Origin: Bacteroides sp. CAG:443
GTDB taxonomy: Bacteria; Bacteroidota; Bacteroidia; Bacteroidales; Bacteroidaceae
Direction of reading: 5' to 3'
Assembly: GCA_000432735.1 (NCBI GenBank)
Contig: FR887839.1
Coordinates: 50,579-105,411, forward strand
DNA: 54,833 nucleotides
Below are positions 24,835 to 34,910 of the stretch, one piece after another (the first letter of the stretch is position 1; each line of letters opens with the position of its first letter). The translations under genes were made by a program, and so were the position numbers. A model generated the notes under the pieces. That model was not told the DNA's origin, did not search any database, and was given only the letters and a program-made list of their open reading frames with translations.

Positions 24835-26013
24835 ATGGAAGTATTTTACAGAACACATAATTATTTGGTTGAACATACCAATGCCCCTGTGCGACGCGAC
24901 CTGATGGATGAAATAGACTGGAGTGCTCGTCTGATAGGAATTAAGGGGACTCGGGGAGTTGGCAAGACGACTTTTTTGTTGCAGTATGCGAAAGAAAAGT
25001 TTGGTTTCGACCGTTCATGTTTGTTCGTAAACATGAATAATTTCTATTTCTCTCAATATAGTTTGGTAGATTTTGCGGGTGAGTTTGTCAAGCGCGGAGG
25101 AAAAGTGCTATTGATAGATCAGGTGTTTAAGTTGCCTGACTGGAGTCATGATCTCCGTATATGCTATGAGCGTTATCCTAATTTAAAGATTGTTTTTACG
25201 GGCTCGTCTGTCATGCGTCTGAAAGATGAGAATCCGGAGCTGAATGGAATCGTCCGTTCCTATAACTTACGCGGGTTTTCATTCAGGGAGTTTCTAAATT
25301 TACAGACGGGAAATCATTTTTCTTCTTATAGTCTGGAAGAAATTCTGACTAATCACGAGCATATTGCAAAAACAATATTGCCTCATACTAATCCGCTTAA
25401 TTATTTTCAGGATTATATCCATCATGGTTTTTATCCGTTCTTCCTTGAAAAAAGAAACTTCTCTGAGAACCTGTTGAAGACCATGAATATGATGATAGAA
25501 GTAGACATCCTTCTTATCAAACAAATTGAATTGAAATATCTGTCGAAAATAAAAAAATTATTATATTTGTTGGCTGTAGACGGTCCTGTTGCGCCCAATG
25601 TCAGCCAATTGGCCGCCGACATACAAACCTCTCGTGCCACAGTGATGAACTACATTAAGTATCTTGCCGATGCACGACTGATAAATATGGTCTATCCCAA
25701 AGGTGAAGTCTTCCCGAAAAAGCCGGCAAAGATTATGATGCACAATACTAATCTGATGTACAGTATTTATCCGGTGAAGGTGGAAGAACAGGATGTGCTG
25801 GAAACTTTCTTTGTCAATTCTCTTTGGAAAGATCATAAAGTAAATAAAGGAGAAAAAGGTACTTCGTTCCTGGTAGACGAAAGTCTTAACTTCCGTATAT
25901 GCAGCGAAGGATATAAGTTCAAGAATAGTCCTAATATATATTATGCTATGCATAAATCAGAATTAGGACATGGAAACCAGATTCCCTTATGGCTGTTTGG
26001 TTTTCTGTATTGA
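24835..26013 (+). CDS. AAA_14/DUF4143 ATPase
   Basis: This 392-aa protein belongs to the common prokaryotic ATPase family with an AAA_14 domain followed by DUF4143. Walker A is GTRGVGKTT (residues 38-46), Walker B is KVLLIDQVFKLPDW near 95-105, and sensor 1 is VFTGSSVMRLK near 125. The family motif LRGFSFREFLNL follows. A winged-helix-like segment (VSQLAADIQTSRATVMNYIKYL) lies around 265-290. The cellular role of this family is unclear. It has its own consensus promoter and lies 54 bp upstream of nifJ. Codon use resembles the neighbours, so there is no sign of recent transfer. Confidence 0.88.
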   Translation: MEVFYRTHNYLVEHTNAPVRRDLMDEIDWSARLIGIKGTRGVGKTTFLLQYAKEKFGFDRSCLFVNMNNFYFSQYSLVDFAGEFVKRGGKVLLIDQVFKLPDWSHDLRICYERYPNLKIVFTGSSVMRLKDENPELNGIVRSYNLRGFSFREFLNLQTGNHFSSYSLEEILTNHEHIAKTILPHTNPLNYFQDYIHHGFYPFFLEKRNFSENLLKTMNMMIEVDILLIKQIELKYLSKIKKLLYLLAVDGPVAPNVSQLAADIQTSRATVMNYIKYLADARLINMVYPKGEVFPKKPAKIMMHNTNLMYSIYPVKVEEQDVLETFFVNSLWKDHKVNKGEKGTSFLVDESLNFRICSEGYKFKNSPNIYYAMHKSELGHGNQIPLWLFGFLY

Positions 26014-26067
26014 TGAGACTATTGAAGTTGAAACAGATTTTATTACCTAATAATAATTAGTAATTGT

Positions 26068-29000
26068 ATGACTAAACAAAAAAAATTTATCACTTGTGAT
26101 GGTAACGAAGCTGCTGCTCATATCTCGTATATGTTTACAGAAGTAGCTGCTATCTATCCTATCACTCCGTCATCTACAATGGCTGAACATGTAGATGAAT
26201 GGGCTGCCGCAGGTCGTAAAAATATCTTCGGTGAAACTGTCTTGGTTCAGGAAATGCAATCTGAAGGTGGTGCTGCCGGTGCAGTACACGGTTCTCTTCA
26301 GGCTGGTGCATTGACAACTACTTATACTGCATCTCAGGGTCTTCTGTTGATGATCCCTAACATGTACAAAATAGCAGGTGAGTTCTTGCCATGTGTATTC
26401 CATGTATCTGCACGTACATTGGCTTCTCATGCACTGTGTATCTTCGGTGATCATCAGGATGTAATGTCTTGCCGTCAGACTGGCTTTGCTATGTTGTGCG
26501 AAGGTTCAGTACAGGAAGTTATGGATTTGGCTGGTGTAGCTCACTTGTCTACAATTAAATCTCGTGTTCCGTTTGTGAACTTCTTCGATGGTTTCCGTAC
26601 TTCTCACGAAATCCAGAAGATTGAAAAGCTGGATAACGAAGATTTGGCTCCGCTTATCGATCAGAAAGCTTTAGCTGAATTCCGTGAACGCGCACTTAGC
26701 CCTAACAAACCGGTTGCTCGCGGTATGGCTGAAAACCCGGATCACTTCTTCCAGCACAGAGAATCAGGTAATCCGTTCTATGATGCAGTTCCTGCTATCG
26801 TAGAAGAATATATGAACGAAATCAACAAGATTACAGGACGTAACTACGGCTTGTTCGATTATTATGGTGCTGAGGATGCAGAAAACATCATCATCGCTAT
26901 GGGTTCTGTAACAGAAGCTACTCGTGAAGCTATCGACTACCTGACTGCTCAGGGCAAGAAAGTAGGTTTGGTTGCTGTTCACTTGTATCGTCCGTTCTCT
27001 GCTAAGCACTTCCTGGCTAAAGTACCTAAGACAGTAAAACGTATTGCTGTTCTGGATCGTACAAAAGAACCGGGTGCTAACGGCGAACCTTTGTATCTGG
27101 ATGTAAAAGACGTATTCTACGGACAGGAAAATGCTCCGTTGATCGTAGGTGGACGTTATGGTCTGGGTTCAAAAGATACAACTCCGGCTCAGATTTTGTC
27201 TGTATACGAAAATCTGGAACTTCCGATGCCGAAAGATCACTTTACTATCGGTATTGTGGATGATGTTACTTTCACTTCTCTGCCTCAGAAAGAAGAAATC
27301 GCTCTTGGCGCAGAAGGTGTATTCGAAGCTAAATTCTATGGCTTGGGTGCTGATGGTACTGTAGGTGCTAACAAGAACTCTGTAAAAATCATCGGTGACA
27401 ACACTGATAAATACTGCCAGGCTTACTTCTCTTACGACTCTAAGAAGTCTGGTGGTTTCACTTGTTCTCACTTGCGTTTCGGTAATCACCCGATTCACTC
27501 AACTTATCTGGTAACTACTCCGAACTTCGTTGCTTGCCACGTTCAGGCTTACCTGCACATGTACGATGTAACTCGTGGTCTGCGCAAGAACGGTACTTTC
27601 CTGTTGAATACTATCTGGGAAGGTGAAGAACTGGCTAAGAACTTGCCGAACAAGGTTAAGAAATATTTCGCAGAAAACAATATTACTGTTTACTATATCA
27701 ACGCTACACAGATTGCACAGGAAATTGGTCTGGGTAACCGTACCAATACTATCCTTCAGTCTGCATTCTTCCGTATCACAGGCGTTATTCCTGTAGACTT
27801 GGCTGTTGAACAGATGAAGAAGTTCATCGTGAAGTCTTACGGTAAGAAGGGTGAAGATGTAGTCAACAAGAACTACGCTGCCGTTGATCGTGGTGGTGAA
27901 TACAAGCAGTTGACTGTAGATCCGGCTTGGGCTAACTTGGAAGTTGAAGCTGCTGCTGCCAACAATGATCCTGCATTCATCAACGAAGTTGTTCGTCCGA
28001 TCAATGCTCAGGATGGCGACTTGCTGCCGGTATCTGCATTCAAGGGTATCGAAGACGGTACATGGCATCAGGGAACAGCTAAATACGAAAAACGTGGTGT
28101 AGCTGCATTCGTTCCGGAATGGAATCCTGAAAACTGTATCCAGTGTAACAAGTGTGCATACGTTTGTCCTCACGCTGCAATCCGTCCGTTCGTTCTCGAT
28201 GCAGAAGAACAGAAGGGTGCTAACTTCCCGATGCTGAAGGCTGTCGGCAAGCAGTTCGACGGTATGACATTCCGTGTACAGGTAGACGTTCTCGACTGTC
28301 TGGGTTGCGGTAACTGTGCTGATGTATGTCCGGGTAATCCGAAGAAGGGTGGCAAGGCTTTGACAATGAAACATCTGGAAAGTCAGTTGCCTGAAGCTGC
28401 TAACTGGACTTACTGTGCTGAAAACGTGAAGTCTAAACAGCACTTGGTAGATATCAAGGCTAATGTGAAGAACTCACAGTTCGCTACTCCGTTGTTTGAG
28501 TTCTCTGGAGCTTGCTCTGGTTGTGGTGAAACTCCGTACGTGAAACTGATTTCTCAGTTGTTTGGTGACCGTGAAATGGTTGCTAACGCTACTGGATGTT
28601 CTTCTATCTACTCTGGTTCTGTTCCTTCAACTCCGTATACAACTAACGAAAAAGGTCAGGGTCCTGCTTGGGCAAACTCATTGTTCGAAGACTTCTGTGA
28701 ATTCGGTTTGGGTATGGAATTGGCTAACAAGAAGCTGCGTAACCGTCTGGAAGACGCTATGAAGGCTGCTATCGCTGCTGAAGGTACTCCGGCTGAATAC
28801 AAGGAAGCATTCCAGGAATGGATTGACGGACGTAACGATGCTGACAAGAGCAAAGCTGCTGCCGAAAAGATTATCCCGATGGTAGAAGCTGCAAAAGATA
28901 AATGTGCTTACTGTGCTACTATCGCTGAATTCAAAGATTATCTGGTTAAACGTTCACAGTGGATTATCGGTGGTGATGGTGCTTCTTACGATATCGGTTA

Positions 29001-29619
29001 CGGAGGTTTGGATCACGTTATCGCTTCTGGCGAAGATGTAAACATCTTGGTATTGGATACAGAAGTTTACTCTAACACAGGTGGTCAGTCTTCTAAGGCT
29101 ACTCCGCTGGGTGCTATCGCTAAATTTGCTGCTTCTGGTAAGCGTGTACGTAAGAAAGACCTGGGTCTGATTGCTACTACTTACGGATATGTTTATGTTG
29201 CTCAGATTGCAATGGGTGCTGACCAGGCTCAGACTTTGAAAGCTATCCGCGAAGCTGAAGCATATCATGGACCATCTTTGGTTATTGCATACGCTCCATG
29301 TATCAACCATGGTTTGAAGGCTGGTATGGGTAAATCTCAGGCTGAAGAGGCTAAGGCTGTAGAATGTGGCTACTGGCACTTGTGGCGCTTCAACCCGGCT
29401 CTTGAAGAAGAAGGTAAGAATCCGTTCTCACTCGATTCTAAAGAACCGAACTGGGATAACTTCCAGGATTACCTGAAGGGTGAAGTTCGTTTTGCTTCTG
29501 TAATGAAACAGTATCCTGCTGAGGCTGCCGATTTGTTCAATGCTTGTGAAGATATGGCTAAGAAACGTTATGCTTCTTACAAGCGTATGGCTGCTATGGA
29601 CTGGAGTGAAGAGAAATAA
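26068..29619 (+). CDS. nifJ: Pyruvate:ferredoxin (flavodoxin) oxidoreductase
   Basis: This 1183-aa single-chain enzyme converts pyruvate and CoA to acetyl-CoA and CO2, passing electrons to ferredoxin; it is central to Bacteroides fermentation. The N-terminal pyruvate-binding domain carries YPITPSSTMAEHVDEW. A two-cluster ferredoxin domain holds CIQCNKCAYVCP (about 690) and CLGCGNCADVCPGNP (about 744). The TPP domain holds CSGCGETPYVK (about 815), GGDGASYDIGYGG (about 967) and YSNTGGQSSKATP. The codon use is unusually uniform (CTG, GGT, AAC, GCT), as in very highly expressed genes. It ends with a strong terminator. No consensus promoter is evident in the 54 bp upstream. Confidence 0.97.
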   Translation: MTKQKKFITCDGNEAAAHISYMFTEVAAIYPITPSSTMAEHVDEWAAAGRKNIFGETVLVQEMQSEGGAAGAVHGSLQAGALTTTYTASQGLLLMIPNMYKIAGEFLPCVFHVSARTLASHALCIFGDHQDVMSCRQTGFAMLCEGSVQEVMDLAGVAHLSTIKSRVPFVNFFDGFRTSHEIQKIEKLDNEDLAPLIDQKALAEFRERALSPNKPVARGMAENPDHFFQHRESGNPFYDAVPAIVEEYMNEINKITGRNYGLFDYYGAEDAENIIIAMGSVTEATREAIDYLTAQGKKVGLVAVHLYRPFSAKHFLAKVPKTVKRIAVLDRTKEPGANGEPLYLDVKDVFYGQENAPLIVGGRYGLGSKDTTPAQILSVYENLELPMPKDHFTIGIVDDVTFTSLPQKEEIALGAEGVFEAKFYGLGADGTVGANKNSVKIIGDNTDKYCQAYFSYDSKKSGGFTCSHLRFGNHPIHSTYLVTTPNFVACHVQAYLHMYDVTRGLRKNGTFLLNTIWEGEELAKNLPNKVKKYFAENNITVYYINATQIAQEIGLGNRTNTILQSAFFRITGVIPVDLAVEQMKKFIVKSYGKKGEDVVNKNYAAVDRGGEYKQLTVDPAWANLEVEAAAANNDPAFINEVVRPINAQDGDLLPVSAFKGIEDGTWHQGTAKYEKRGVAAFVPEWNPENCIQCNKCAYVCPHAAIRPFVLDAEEQKGANFPMLKAVGKQFDGMTFRVQVDVLDCLGCGNCADVCPGNPKKGGKALTMKHLESQLPEAANWTYCAENVKSKQHLVDIKANVKNSQFATPLFEFSGACSGCGETPYVKLISQLFGDREMVANATGCSSIYSGSVPSTPYTTNEKGQGPAWANSLFEDFCEFGLGMELANKKLRNRLEDAMKAAIAAEGTPAEYKEAFQEWIDGRNDADKSKAAAEKIIPMVEAAKDKCAYCATIAEFKDYLVKRSQWIIGGDGASYDIGYGGLDHVIASGEDVNILVLDTEVYSNTGGQSSKATPLGAIAKFAASGKRVRKKDLGLIATTYGYVYVAQIAMGADQAQTLKAIREAEAYHGPSLVIAYAPCINHGLKAGMGKSQAEEAKAVECGYWHLWRFNPALEEEGKNPFSLDSKEPNWDNFQDYLKGEVRFASVMKQYPAEAADLFNACEDMAKKRYASYKRMAAMDWSEEK

Positions 29620-29654
29620 TCTTCTGTTACTTAAACAAATATTTTAATAAATAT

Positions 29655-29697
29655 AAGAGGGCATGTCTTGTGACATGTCCTCTTTGTTTTTTGCAAC
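29655..29697 (+). terminator. Terminator of nifJ
   Basis: AAGAGGGCATGTC (29655-29667) pairs with GACATGTCCTCTT (29672-29684), with a 4-nt loop and one G-U pair, followed by TGTTTTTT. Confidence 0.92.
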
Positions 29698-29805
29698 AAG
29701 GGGTCGTGAAGTTATATCTTATATATTTTTTCTGTTTACTTTAAGTTTCGTGGTGAAAAAATATAAAAACATGTTTGTATTCTGCCCCATTTACAGCAAT
29801 TTTTG

Positions 29806-29813
29806 TATTTTTG
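29806..29813 (+). promoter_or_regulatory. Candidate -7 box for ruvX
   Basis: TATTTTTG, 9 bp before the ruvX start codon, so the transcript would be nearly leaderless. No TTTG at -33. Confidence 0.4.
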
Positions 29814-29822
29814 CCGACAACT

Positions 29823-30239
29823 ATGAGTAGAATTTTAGCAATAGATTACGGAAGAAAGCGTACCGGCATTGCGGTCTCTGACCCGATGCAGATGATTGCC
29901 AATGGACTTACGACTGTGGCTACACATCAGTTGATGGATTTCTTGTTGAATTATATGCAGCAGGAGAAGGTTGAACGTATAATTATCGGACATCCCAAAC
30001 AAATGAATAATGAGGATTCTGAAAATATGAAGAATATAGTACCTTTCATGAATCGTTTGAAAAAACTATTACCTGATATGCCCGTTGAGCTGGTGGATGA
30101 ACGTTTTACTTCGGTCTTGGCGCATCAGGCAATGTTGATGGGGGGGCTAAAGAAAAAAGATCGTCAAAACAAAGCATTGGTGGATGAAATAAGTGCTACA
30201 ATAATTCTACAATCTTATCTTGAATCAAAACGAATTTAA
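29823..30239 (+). CDS. ruvX: Putative Holliday junction resolvase RuvX (YqgF)
   Basis: This 138-aa protein has the RNase H-like YqgF fold: ILAIDYGRKRTGIAVSD at the N-terminus with the catalytic Asp, IIIGHPKQMN, VELVDERFTS and the final KALVDEISATIILQ. YqgF proteins are implicated in Holliday junction cleavage or in 16S rRNA 5'-end maturation. The start at 29823 is chosen because the extended frame (from 29775) adds an unrelated peptide across the promoter region. It begins a rightward run with def and a TPR gene, 20 bp ahead of def. Confidence 0.93.
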   Translation: MSRILAIDYGRKRTGIAVSDPMQMIANGLTTVATHQLMDFLLNYMQQEKVERIIIGHPKQMNNEDSENMKNIVPFMNRLKKLLPDMPVELVDERFTSVLAHQAMLMGGLKKKDRQNKALVDEISATIILQSYLESKRI

Positions 30240-30259
30240 AAACTCAAAATAAACTAACA

Positions 30260-30814
30260 ATGATTTTACCTATTTACGTATATGGTCAGCCTGTTCTTCG
30301 TCAAGAGGCTGAAGACATAACTCCGGATTATCCGAATTTGAAGGAATTAATTCAAAATATGTTTGAAACAATGGATCGTGCAGATGGAGTAGGACTTGCT
30401 GCTCCTCAGGTTGGGCTTCCTATCCGTGTGGTAGTGATAAACCTGGATGTACTTTCCGATGATATGCCAGAGTTTAAGGATTTTCGTCGTGCTTATATTA
30501 ATCCCCATATCTTGGAAGTAGGAGAGGATTTGGTTTCGATGGAAGAGGGCTGTTTAAGTTTGCCTGGCATACACGAGAATGTAAAACGACCTGATAAGAT
30601 TCATGTAACTTATTTAGATGAAGAAATGAATGCACACGACGAATGGGTAGAAGGATATCTTGCTCGTGTTATGCAACATGAATTTGATCATCTGGAAGGA
30701 ACTATGTTTATCGATCATTTGTCAGCTTTGCGTAAGCAGATGATAAAGGGTAAGCTGAATAATATGCTGAAGGGAAAGGCTCGTTGCTCTTACAAGGTGA
30801 AAACAGTAAAATGA
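30260..30814 (+). CDS. def: Peptide deformylase
   Basis: This 184-aa metalloenzyme removes the formyl group from the N-terminal methionine of nascent proteins. All three family motifs are visible: GVGLAAPQVG near 45-55, EEGCLSLPG near 95 (metal-binding Cys), and MQHEFDHLEG near 140 (metal-binding His pair and catalytic Glu). Its stop overlaps the start of the TPR gene in ATGA, indicating translational coupling. Confidence 0.97.
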   Translation: MILPIYVYGQPVLRQEAEDITPDYPNLKELIQNMFETMDRADGVGLAAPQVGLPIRVVVINLDVLSDDMPEFKDFRRAYINPHILEVGEDLVSMEEGCLSLPGIHENVKRPDKIHVTYLDEEMNAHDEWVEGYLARVMQHEFDHLEGTMFIDHLSALRKQMIKGKLNNMLKGKARCSYKVKTVK

Positions 30815-32835
30815 TTCGGAAACTTCTATATATTATTATAGGTGTATTTTCTCCTTTGGTATTATGGGCTCAGATAAATACGGACCGAGTAATGACTATT
30901 GGACGAAATGCACTTTATTTTGAAGATTACGTACTTTCGATTCAGTATTTTAATCAAGTAATTAATGCTAAGCCCTATCTTGCGGAACCTTATTTTTATC
31001 GCGGCTTGGCAAAGATGAATCTTGATGATTATCAGGGCGCTGAAAATGATTGTACAGAAGCTATCAAACGTAATCCATTTGTGCCTAATGCATATCAGAT
31101 ACGTGGTATTGCTCGTATTCGTCAGGAGAAATTTAAAGAGGCTATTCAAGATTACGAGAGGGCTCTGAAACTTGATCCTGAAAATATAAGTTTATGGCAT
31201 AACCTGGCATTGTGCCGTATGCACGAGGGAGACTATGTTGTGGCAAAGGCCGATCTAGATACCTTGATTCGTATAGCTCCTCGTTATACAGACGCATATT
31301 TGATGCGTACGGAGGTTTCTCTGAAGCAGAAGGATACACTTCAGGCGATGACCGATGCTGATAAAGCTATCGAAATGGATCGTTATAATTCGGATACATG
31401 GGCATCGAGAGGAATGTTGTTTTTGCAGCGTGAAAAATATGCTGATGCTGAAAGTGATTTGACTGAGGCTATTCGTTTGTCGGTCCGTAATGCTGGTTTG
31501 TTTATTAATCGTGCTTTGGCTCGCTATCATCAGAATAATTTAAGAGGTGCTATGCAGGATTATGATTTGGCATTGGATATAGATCGTAATAATTTCATAG
31601 GACATTACAATCGGGGACTGTTGCGTGCGCAAGTTGGTGATGATAATCGTGCCATTGAAGATTTTGACTTTGTCTTGCAAATAGAGCCTGACAATATGAT
31701 GGCTGTTTTCAATCGTGGCTTGTTACGTGATAAAACGGGTGATTTTGCTGGAGCGATAGCGGATTATACAGCTGTTATTAATGAGTATCCGAACTTCTTG
31801 GCTGGATATCAGTATAGGGCGCAGGCACGTAGAAAGACTGGTGACTTAAGGGGTGCAGACGAAGACGAATTTAAGGTACTGAAGGCACAGCTTGATGCTC
31901 AGAATGGAAAATCGAGCCAGCGTCAGACAGCTTCTTCGGGAGATAAGACTCGTAAGAAATCGGATAAGAATATGAACAACTATCGTAAGATTATCGTTGC
32001 AGACAATGAGGACGAAACTACGAAGTATAAGACCGATTATCGTGGGCGTGTGCAGGATAGAAACATTACGATTCTTCCGCAGCCTATGTTTGCTTTGACA
32101 TATTACGAGCGTCAGGAGGAGGTAAAACGTCAAATTAATTATTCCAAATATATTGATGATTTGAACAATCGTCATGTGTTACCTCTCCCTCTGCTGATTA
32201 CCAATAATGAAGCTTCATTGACAGAAGAGCAGGTTAAACTGCATTTTGCCTCTATTGATGAAGAAACGGAGAAGATTGTAAAAGAACCTCAGAACATGAT
32301 GCATTATTATGCACGTGCAATGGATTTCTATTTAGTACAGGATTTTGATAATGCATTAAAAGACTTAGATACGGCGATAGAATGTGATTCGACTTTCTTC
32401 CCGTCCTATTTTATGCGTGCGCTTATTCATTATAAACAATTAGAATATCGCAAGCGTGATACGAATGATGAGTATGAGTCAAAGGTGGATGTAGGCGGAC
32501 AACCTCAAGTCCGTGTATTGGATTATGCTGCAATCCGTCGTGACTTGGATGAAGTTATTCGTTTGGCTCCTGATTTTGCCTATGCTTATTATAACCGTGG
32601 TAATATATTGGCAGTGATGAAGGATTATCATGCTGCGCTGGTTGATTATAATAAGGCTATTGAATTGGATTCTCGTTTTTCGGATGCATATTATAATCGT
32701 GGCTTGACAAATGTTTTCTTGGGTAATAATAGACAAGGTATACAGGATTTAAGCAAGGCTGGAGAGCTTGGTATCTTTTCGGCTTATAGTGTGATAAAAC
32801 GTTTTACTTCGGTGACAGAAAAACAAAATGAATAA
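30811..32835 (+). CDS. Large secreted TPR-repeat protein
   Basis: This 674-aa protein has a signal peptide (1-21, ending LWAQ) and two blocks of tetratricopeptide repeats, about residues 22-345 and 505-665, with repeated patterns such as AYYNRG and D...A..L.P. A basic, Lys/Arg-rich spacer (about 355-400) separates them. It is probably a periplasmic or outer-membrane-associated scaffold. The start codon overlaps the def stop by 4 bp (ATGA); I reject an upstream in-frame start inside def. A hairpin follows 18 bp after the stop, before thrS. No enzymatic motif is seen. Confidence 0.85.
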   Translation: MIRKLLYIIIGVFSPLVLWAQINTDRVMTIGRNALYFEDYVLSIQYFNQVINAKPYLAEPYFYRGLAKMNLDDYQGAENDCTEAIKRNPFVPNAYQIRGIARIRQEKFKEAIQDYERALKLDPENISLWHNLALCRMHEGDYVVAKADLDTLIRIAPRYTDAYLMRTEVSLKQKDTLQAMTDADKAIEMDRYNSDTWASRGMLFLQREKYADAESDLTEAIRLSVRNAGLFINRALARYHQNNLRGAMQDYDLALDIDRNNFIGHYNRGLLRAQVGDDNRAIEDFDFVLQIEPDNMMAVFNRGLLRDKTGDFAGAIADYTAVINEYPNFLAGYQYRAQARRKTGDLRGADEDEFKVLKAQLDAQNGKSSQRQTASSGDKTRKKSDKNMNNYRKIIVADNEDETTKYKTDYRGRVQDRNITILPQPMFALTYYERQEEVKRQINYSKYIDDLNNRHVLPLPLLITNNEASLTEEQVKLHFASIDEETEKIVKEPQNMMHYYARAMDFYLVQDFDNALKDLDTAIECDSTFFPSYFMRALIHYKQLEYRKRDTNDEYESKVDVGGQPQVRVLDYAAIRRDLDEVIRLAPDFAYAYYNRGNILAVMKDYHAALVDYNKAIELDSRFSDAYYNRGLTNVFLGNNRQGIQDLSKAGELGIFSAYSVIKRFTSVTEKQNE

Positions 32836-32853
32836 TAAATGACGTGAAAGGGT

Positions 32854-32887
32854 GAAGAATTTGTAAGTGAACTGCTTAAAATTCTTC
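32854..32887 (+). terminator. GAAGAATTT hairpin after the TPR gene
   Basis: GAAGAATTT-g-TAAG (32854-32867) pairs with CTTA-AAATTCTTC (32875-32887), followed by a run of TTCATTCTTTATTCTTC. It resembles the hairpin at 9554-9604 in composition and in its position after a gene. Confidence 0.7.
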
Positions 32888-32919
32888 ATCCTTCATTCTT
32901 TATTCTTCATTTATTTGTT

Positions 32920-32927
32920 TAATTTTG
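32920..32927 (+). promoter_or_regulatory. Candidate -7 box for thrS
   Basis: TAATTTTG, 32 bp upstream of the thrS start and directly after the hairpin region. No TTTG is present at -33. Confidence 0.45.
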
Positions 32928-32959
32928 CGACTCAATAATAGATCAATAACATAAAGATT

Positions 32960-34900
32960 ATGATTAAGATTACTTTTCCTGATGGCTCTGTTCGTGAGTA
33001 CAACGAAGGAGTAACTGGTCTGCAGATTGCAGAAAGTATCAGTTCGCGTTTGGCACAGGATGTTTTAGCCTGTGGCGTAAACGGTGAAACTATTGATTTA
33101 ACTAGACCTATTAACGAAGATGCTGAATTCGTACTTTATAAGTGGGATGATGAGCAAGGCAAACATGCATTCTGGCATACAAGTGCTCACTTGTTGGCTG
33201 AAGCATTGCAAGAGCTGTATCCGGGTATTCAGTTTGGTATTGGTCCGGCTATCGAAAACGGTTTCTATTATGATGTAGATCCGGGAGAGGCCGTAATAAA
33301 AGAAAGCGATCTGCCTGCAATCGAAAAGAAAATGGTAGAATTGGCTGCTAAAAAAGAAGAACTGGTACGCCAGAGCATTTCTAAAGAGGATGCTTTAAAA
33401 ATGTTTGGTGAAAGAGGTGAAACCTATAAATGTGAGTTAATTTCGGAACTGGAAGATGGTCACATTACAACATATACGCAAGGAGCATTTACAGATCTTT
33501 GCCGTGGTCCGCATTTGCCTTCTACTGCTCCGATTAAAGCTATAAAATTATTGTCTGTAGCCGGAGCTTACTGGAGAGGACAGGAAGACCGTAAACAGAT
33601 GACTCGTATTTATGGTATTACATTCCCTAAAAAGAAAATGTTGGATGAATATCTTACATTGTTAGAGGAAGCTAAAAAACGTGACCACCGTAAAATCGGT
33701 AAGGAAATGGAATTGTTCATGTTCTCTGATATGGTAGGTAAAGGTCTTCCAATGTGGTTGCCAAAGGGAACAGCTTTGCGTATTCGTTTGCAGGATTTCT
33801 TGCGCCGTATTCAGGCTCGTTACGATTATCAGGAAGTCATGTGTCCTCCAATTGGAAATAAATTACTGTATGTTACTTCTGGACACTATGCTAAGTATGG
33901 TAAGGATTCATTCCAGCCTATCCATACTCCGGAAGAAGGCGAAGAATATTTCTTGAAGCCGATGAACTGTCCTCATCACTGTATGATTTATAAGAATACG
34001 CCGCGTTCTTATCGTGATCTGCCTTTGCGTATTGCTGAATTTGGTACAGTTTGTCGTTATGAGCAAAGCGGTGAGTTGCACGGATTGACTCGTGTACGTA
34101 GCTTTACACAAGATGATGCACACATCTTCTGCCGTCCTGATCAGGTGAAGGATGAGTTCCTGCGTGTTATGGATATTATCTCTATCGTATTCAGATCTAT
34201 GGGACTTGAAAATTTTGAAGCTCAGATTTCTTTGCGTGATAAAGTTAATCACGAGAAATATATTGGTAGTGATGAAAACTGGGAAAAAGCAGAAAAAGCT
34301 ATTGTTGAAGCTTGTGAGGAAAAAGGGCTGAAGGCAAAAGTTGAATATGGAGAAGCTGCTTTCTATGGTCCTAAGCTGGACTTTATGGTGAAAGATGCTA
34401 TTGGTCGTCGTTGGCAGCTGGGTACTATTCAGGTTGATTACAACTTGCCTGAACGTTTCCAGTTGGAATATATGGGCGCAGATAACCAGAAACATCGTCC
34501 AGTAATGATTCACCGTGCACCGTTTGGATCAATGGAACGTTTCGTCGCTGTATTAATTGAACATACTGCTGGTAAGTTCCCATTGTGGCTGACTCCTGAT
34601 CAGGTTGCAATCTTGCCTATTTCTGAGAAGTTCAATGATTATGCAAATCAGGTTCGTCTGGAATTGAAGAAGAGTGACATTCGTGCTATTGTCGACGATC
34701 GTAATGAAAAGATTGGCCGTAAGATTCGTGATAACGAAATGAAACGTATCCCTTACATGCTGATTGTAGGAGAAAAAGAGGCTGAAAACGGCGAAGTTGC
34801 TGTACGTAAGCAAGGTGAAGGCGACAAAGGTACCATGAAAATTGAAGATTTTGCAAAAAATATTGCAGAAGAAGTTCATAATATGATAAATAAATGGTAA
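32960..34900 (+). CDS. thrS: Threonyl-tRNA synthetase
   Basis: This 646-aa class II synthetase charges tRNA-Thr. Domains in order: TGS (about 1-62), the editing domain with HTSAHLLAEAL (HxxxH near residue 73), the catalytic core with the zinc-binding Cys in MNCPHHC (about 335), class II motif 2 RYEQSGELHGLTRVRSF and motif 3 MIHRAPFGSMERF, then the anticodon-binding domain. The length is typical. It precedes infC, rpmI and rplT, the classical thrS-infC-rpmI-rplT order. Confidence 0.98.
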   Translation: MIKITFPDGSVREYNEGVTGLQIAESISSRLAQDVLACGVNGETIDLTRPINEDAEFVLYKWDDEQGKHAFWHTSAHLLAEALQELYPGIQFGIGPAIENGFYYDVDPGEAVIKESDLPAIEKKMVELAAKKEELVRQSISKEDALKMFGERGETYKCELISELEDGHITTYTQGAFTDLCRGPHLPSTAPIKAIKLLSVAGAYWRGQEDRKQMTRIYGITFPKKKMLDEYLTLLEEAKKRDHRKIGKEMELFMFSDMVGKGLPMWLPKGTALRIRLQDFLRRIQARYDYQEVMCPPIGNKLLYVTSGHYAKYGKDSFQPIHTPEEGEEYFLKPMNCPHHCMIYKNTPRSYRDLPLRIAEFGTVCRYEQSGELHGLTRVRSFTQDDAHIFCRPDQVKDEFLRVMDIISIVFRSMGLENFEAQISLRDKVNHEKYIGSDENWEKAEKAIVEACEEKGLKAKVEYGEAAFYGPKLDFMVKDAIGRRWQLGTIQVDYNLPERFQLEYMGADNQKHRPVMIHRAPFGSMERFVAVLIEHTAGKFPLWLTPDQVAILPISEKFNDYANQVRLELKKSDIRAIVDDRNEKIGRKIRDNEMKRIPYMLIVGEKEAENGEVAVRKQGEGDKGTMKIEDFAKNIAEEVHNMINKW

Positions 34901-34910
34901 CTTTGCAACC

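Noticed and set aside
24835..26013. AAA/DUF4143 ATPase as part of a defence system
   Set aside because: No nuclease, toxin or methylase partner is adjacent; the family is widespread and its neighbours are housekeeping genes.
27499..28443. 314-codon open frame antisense to nifJ
   Set aside because: It is a shadow of the strong codon bias of nifJ; the sense protein is unmistakable.
32836..32959. T-box or riboswitch upstream of thrS
   Set aside because: Only a simple hairpin and a -7 box are seen; no T-box sequence or specifier structure is recognisable.
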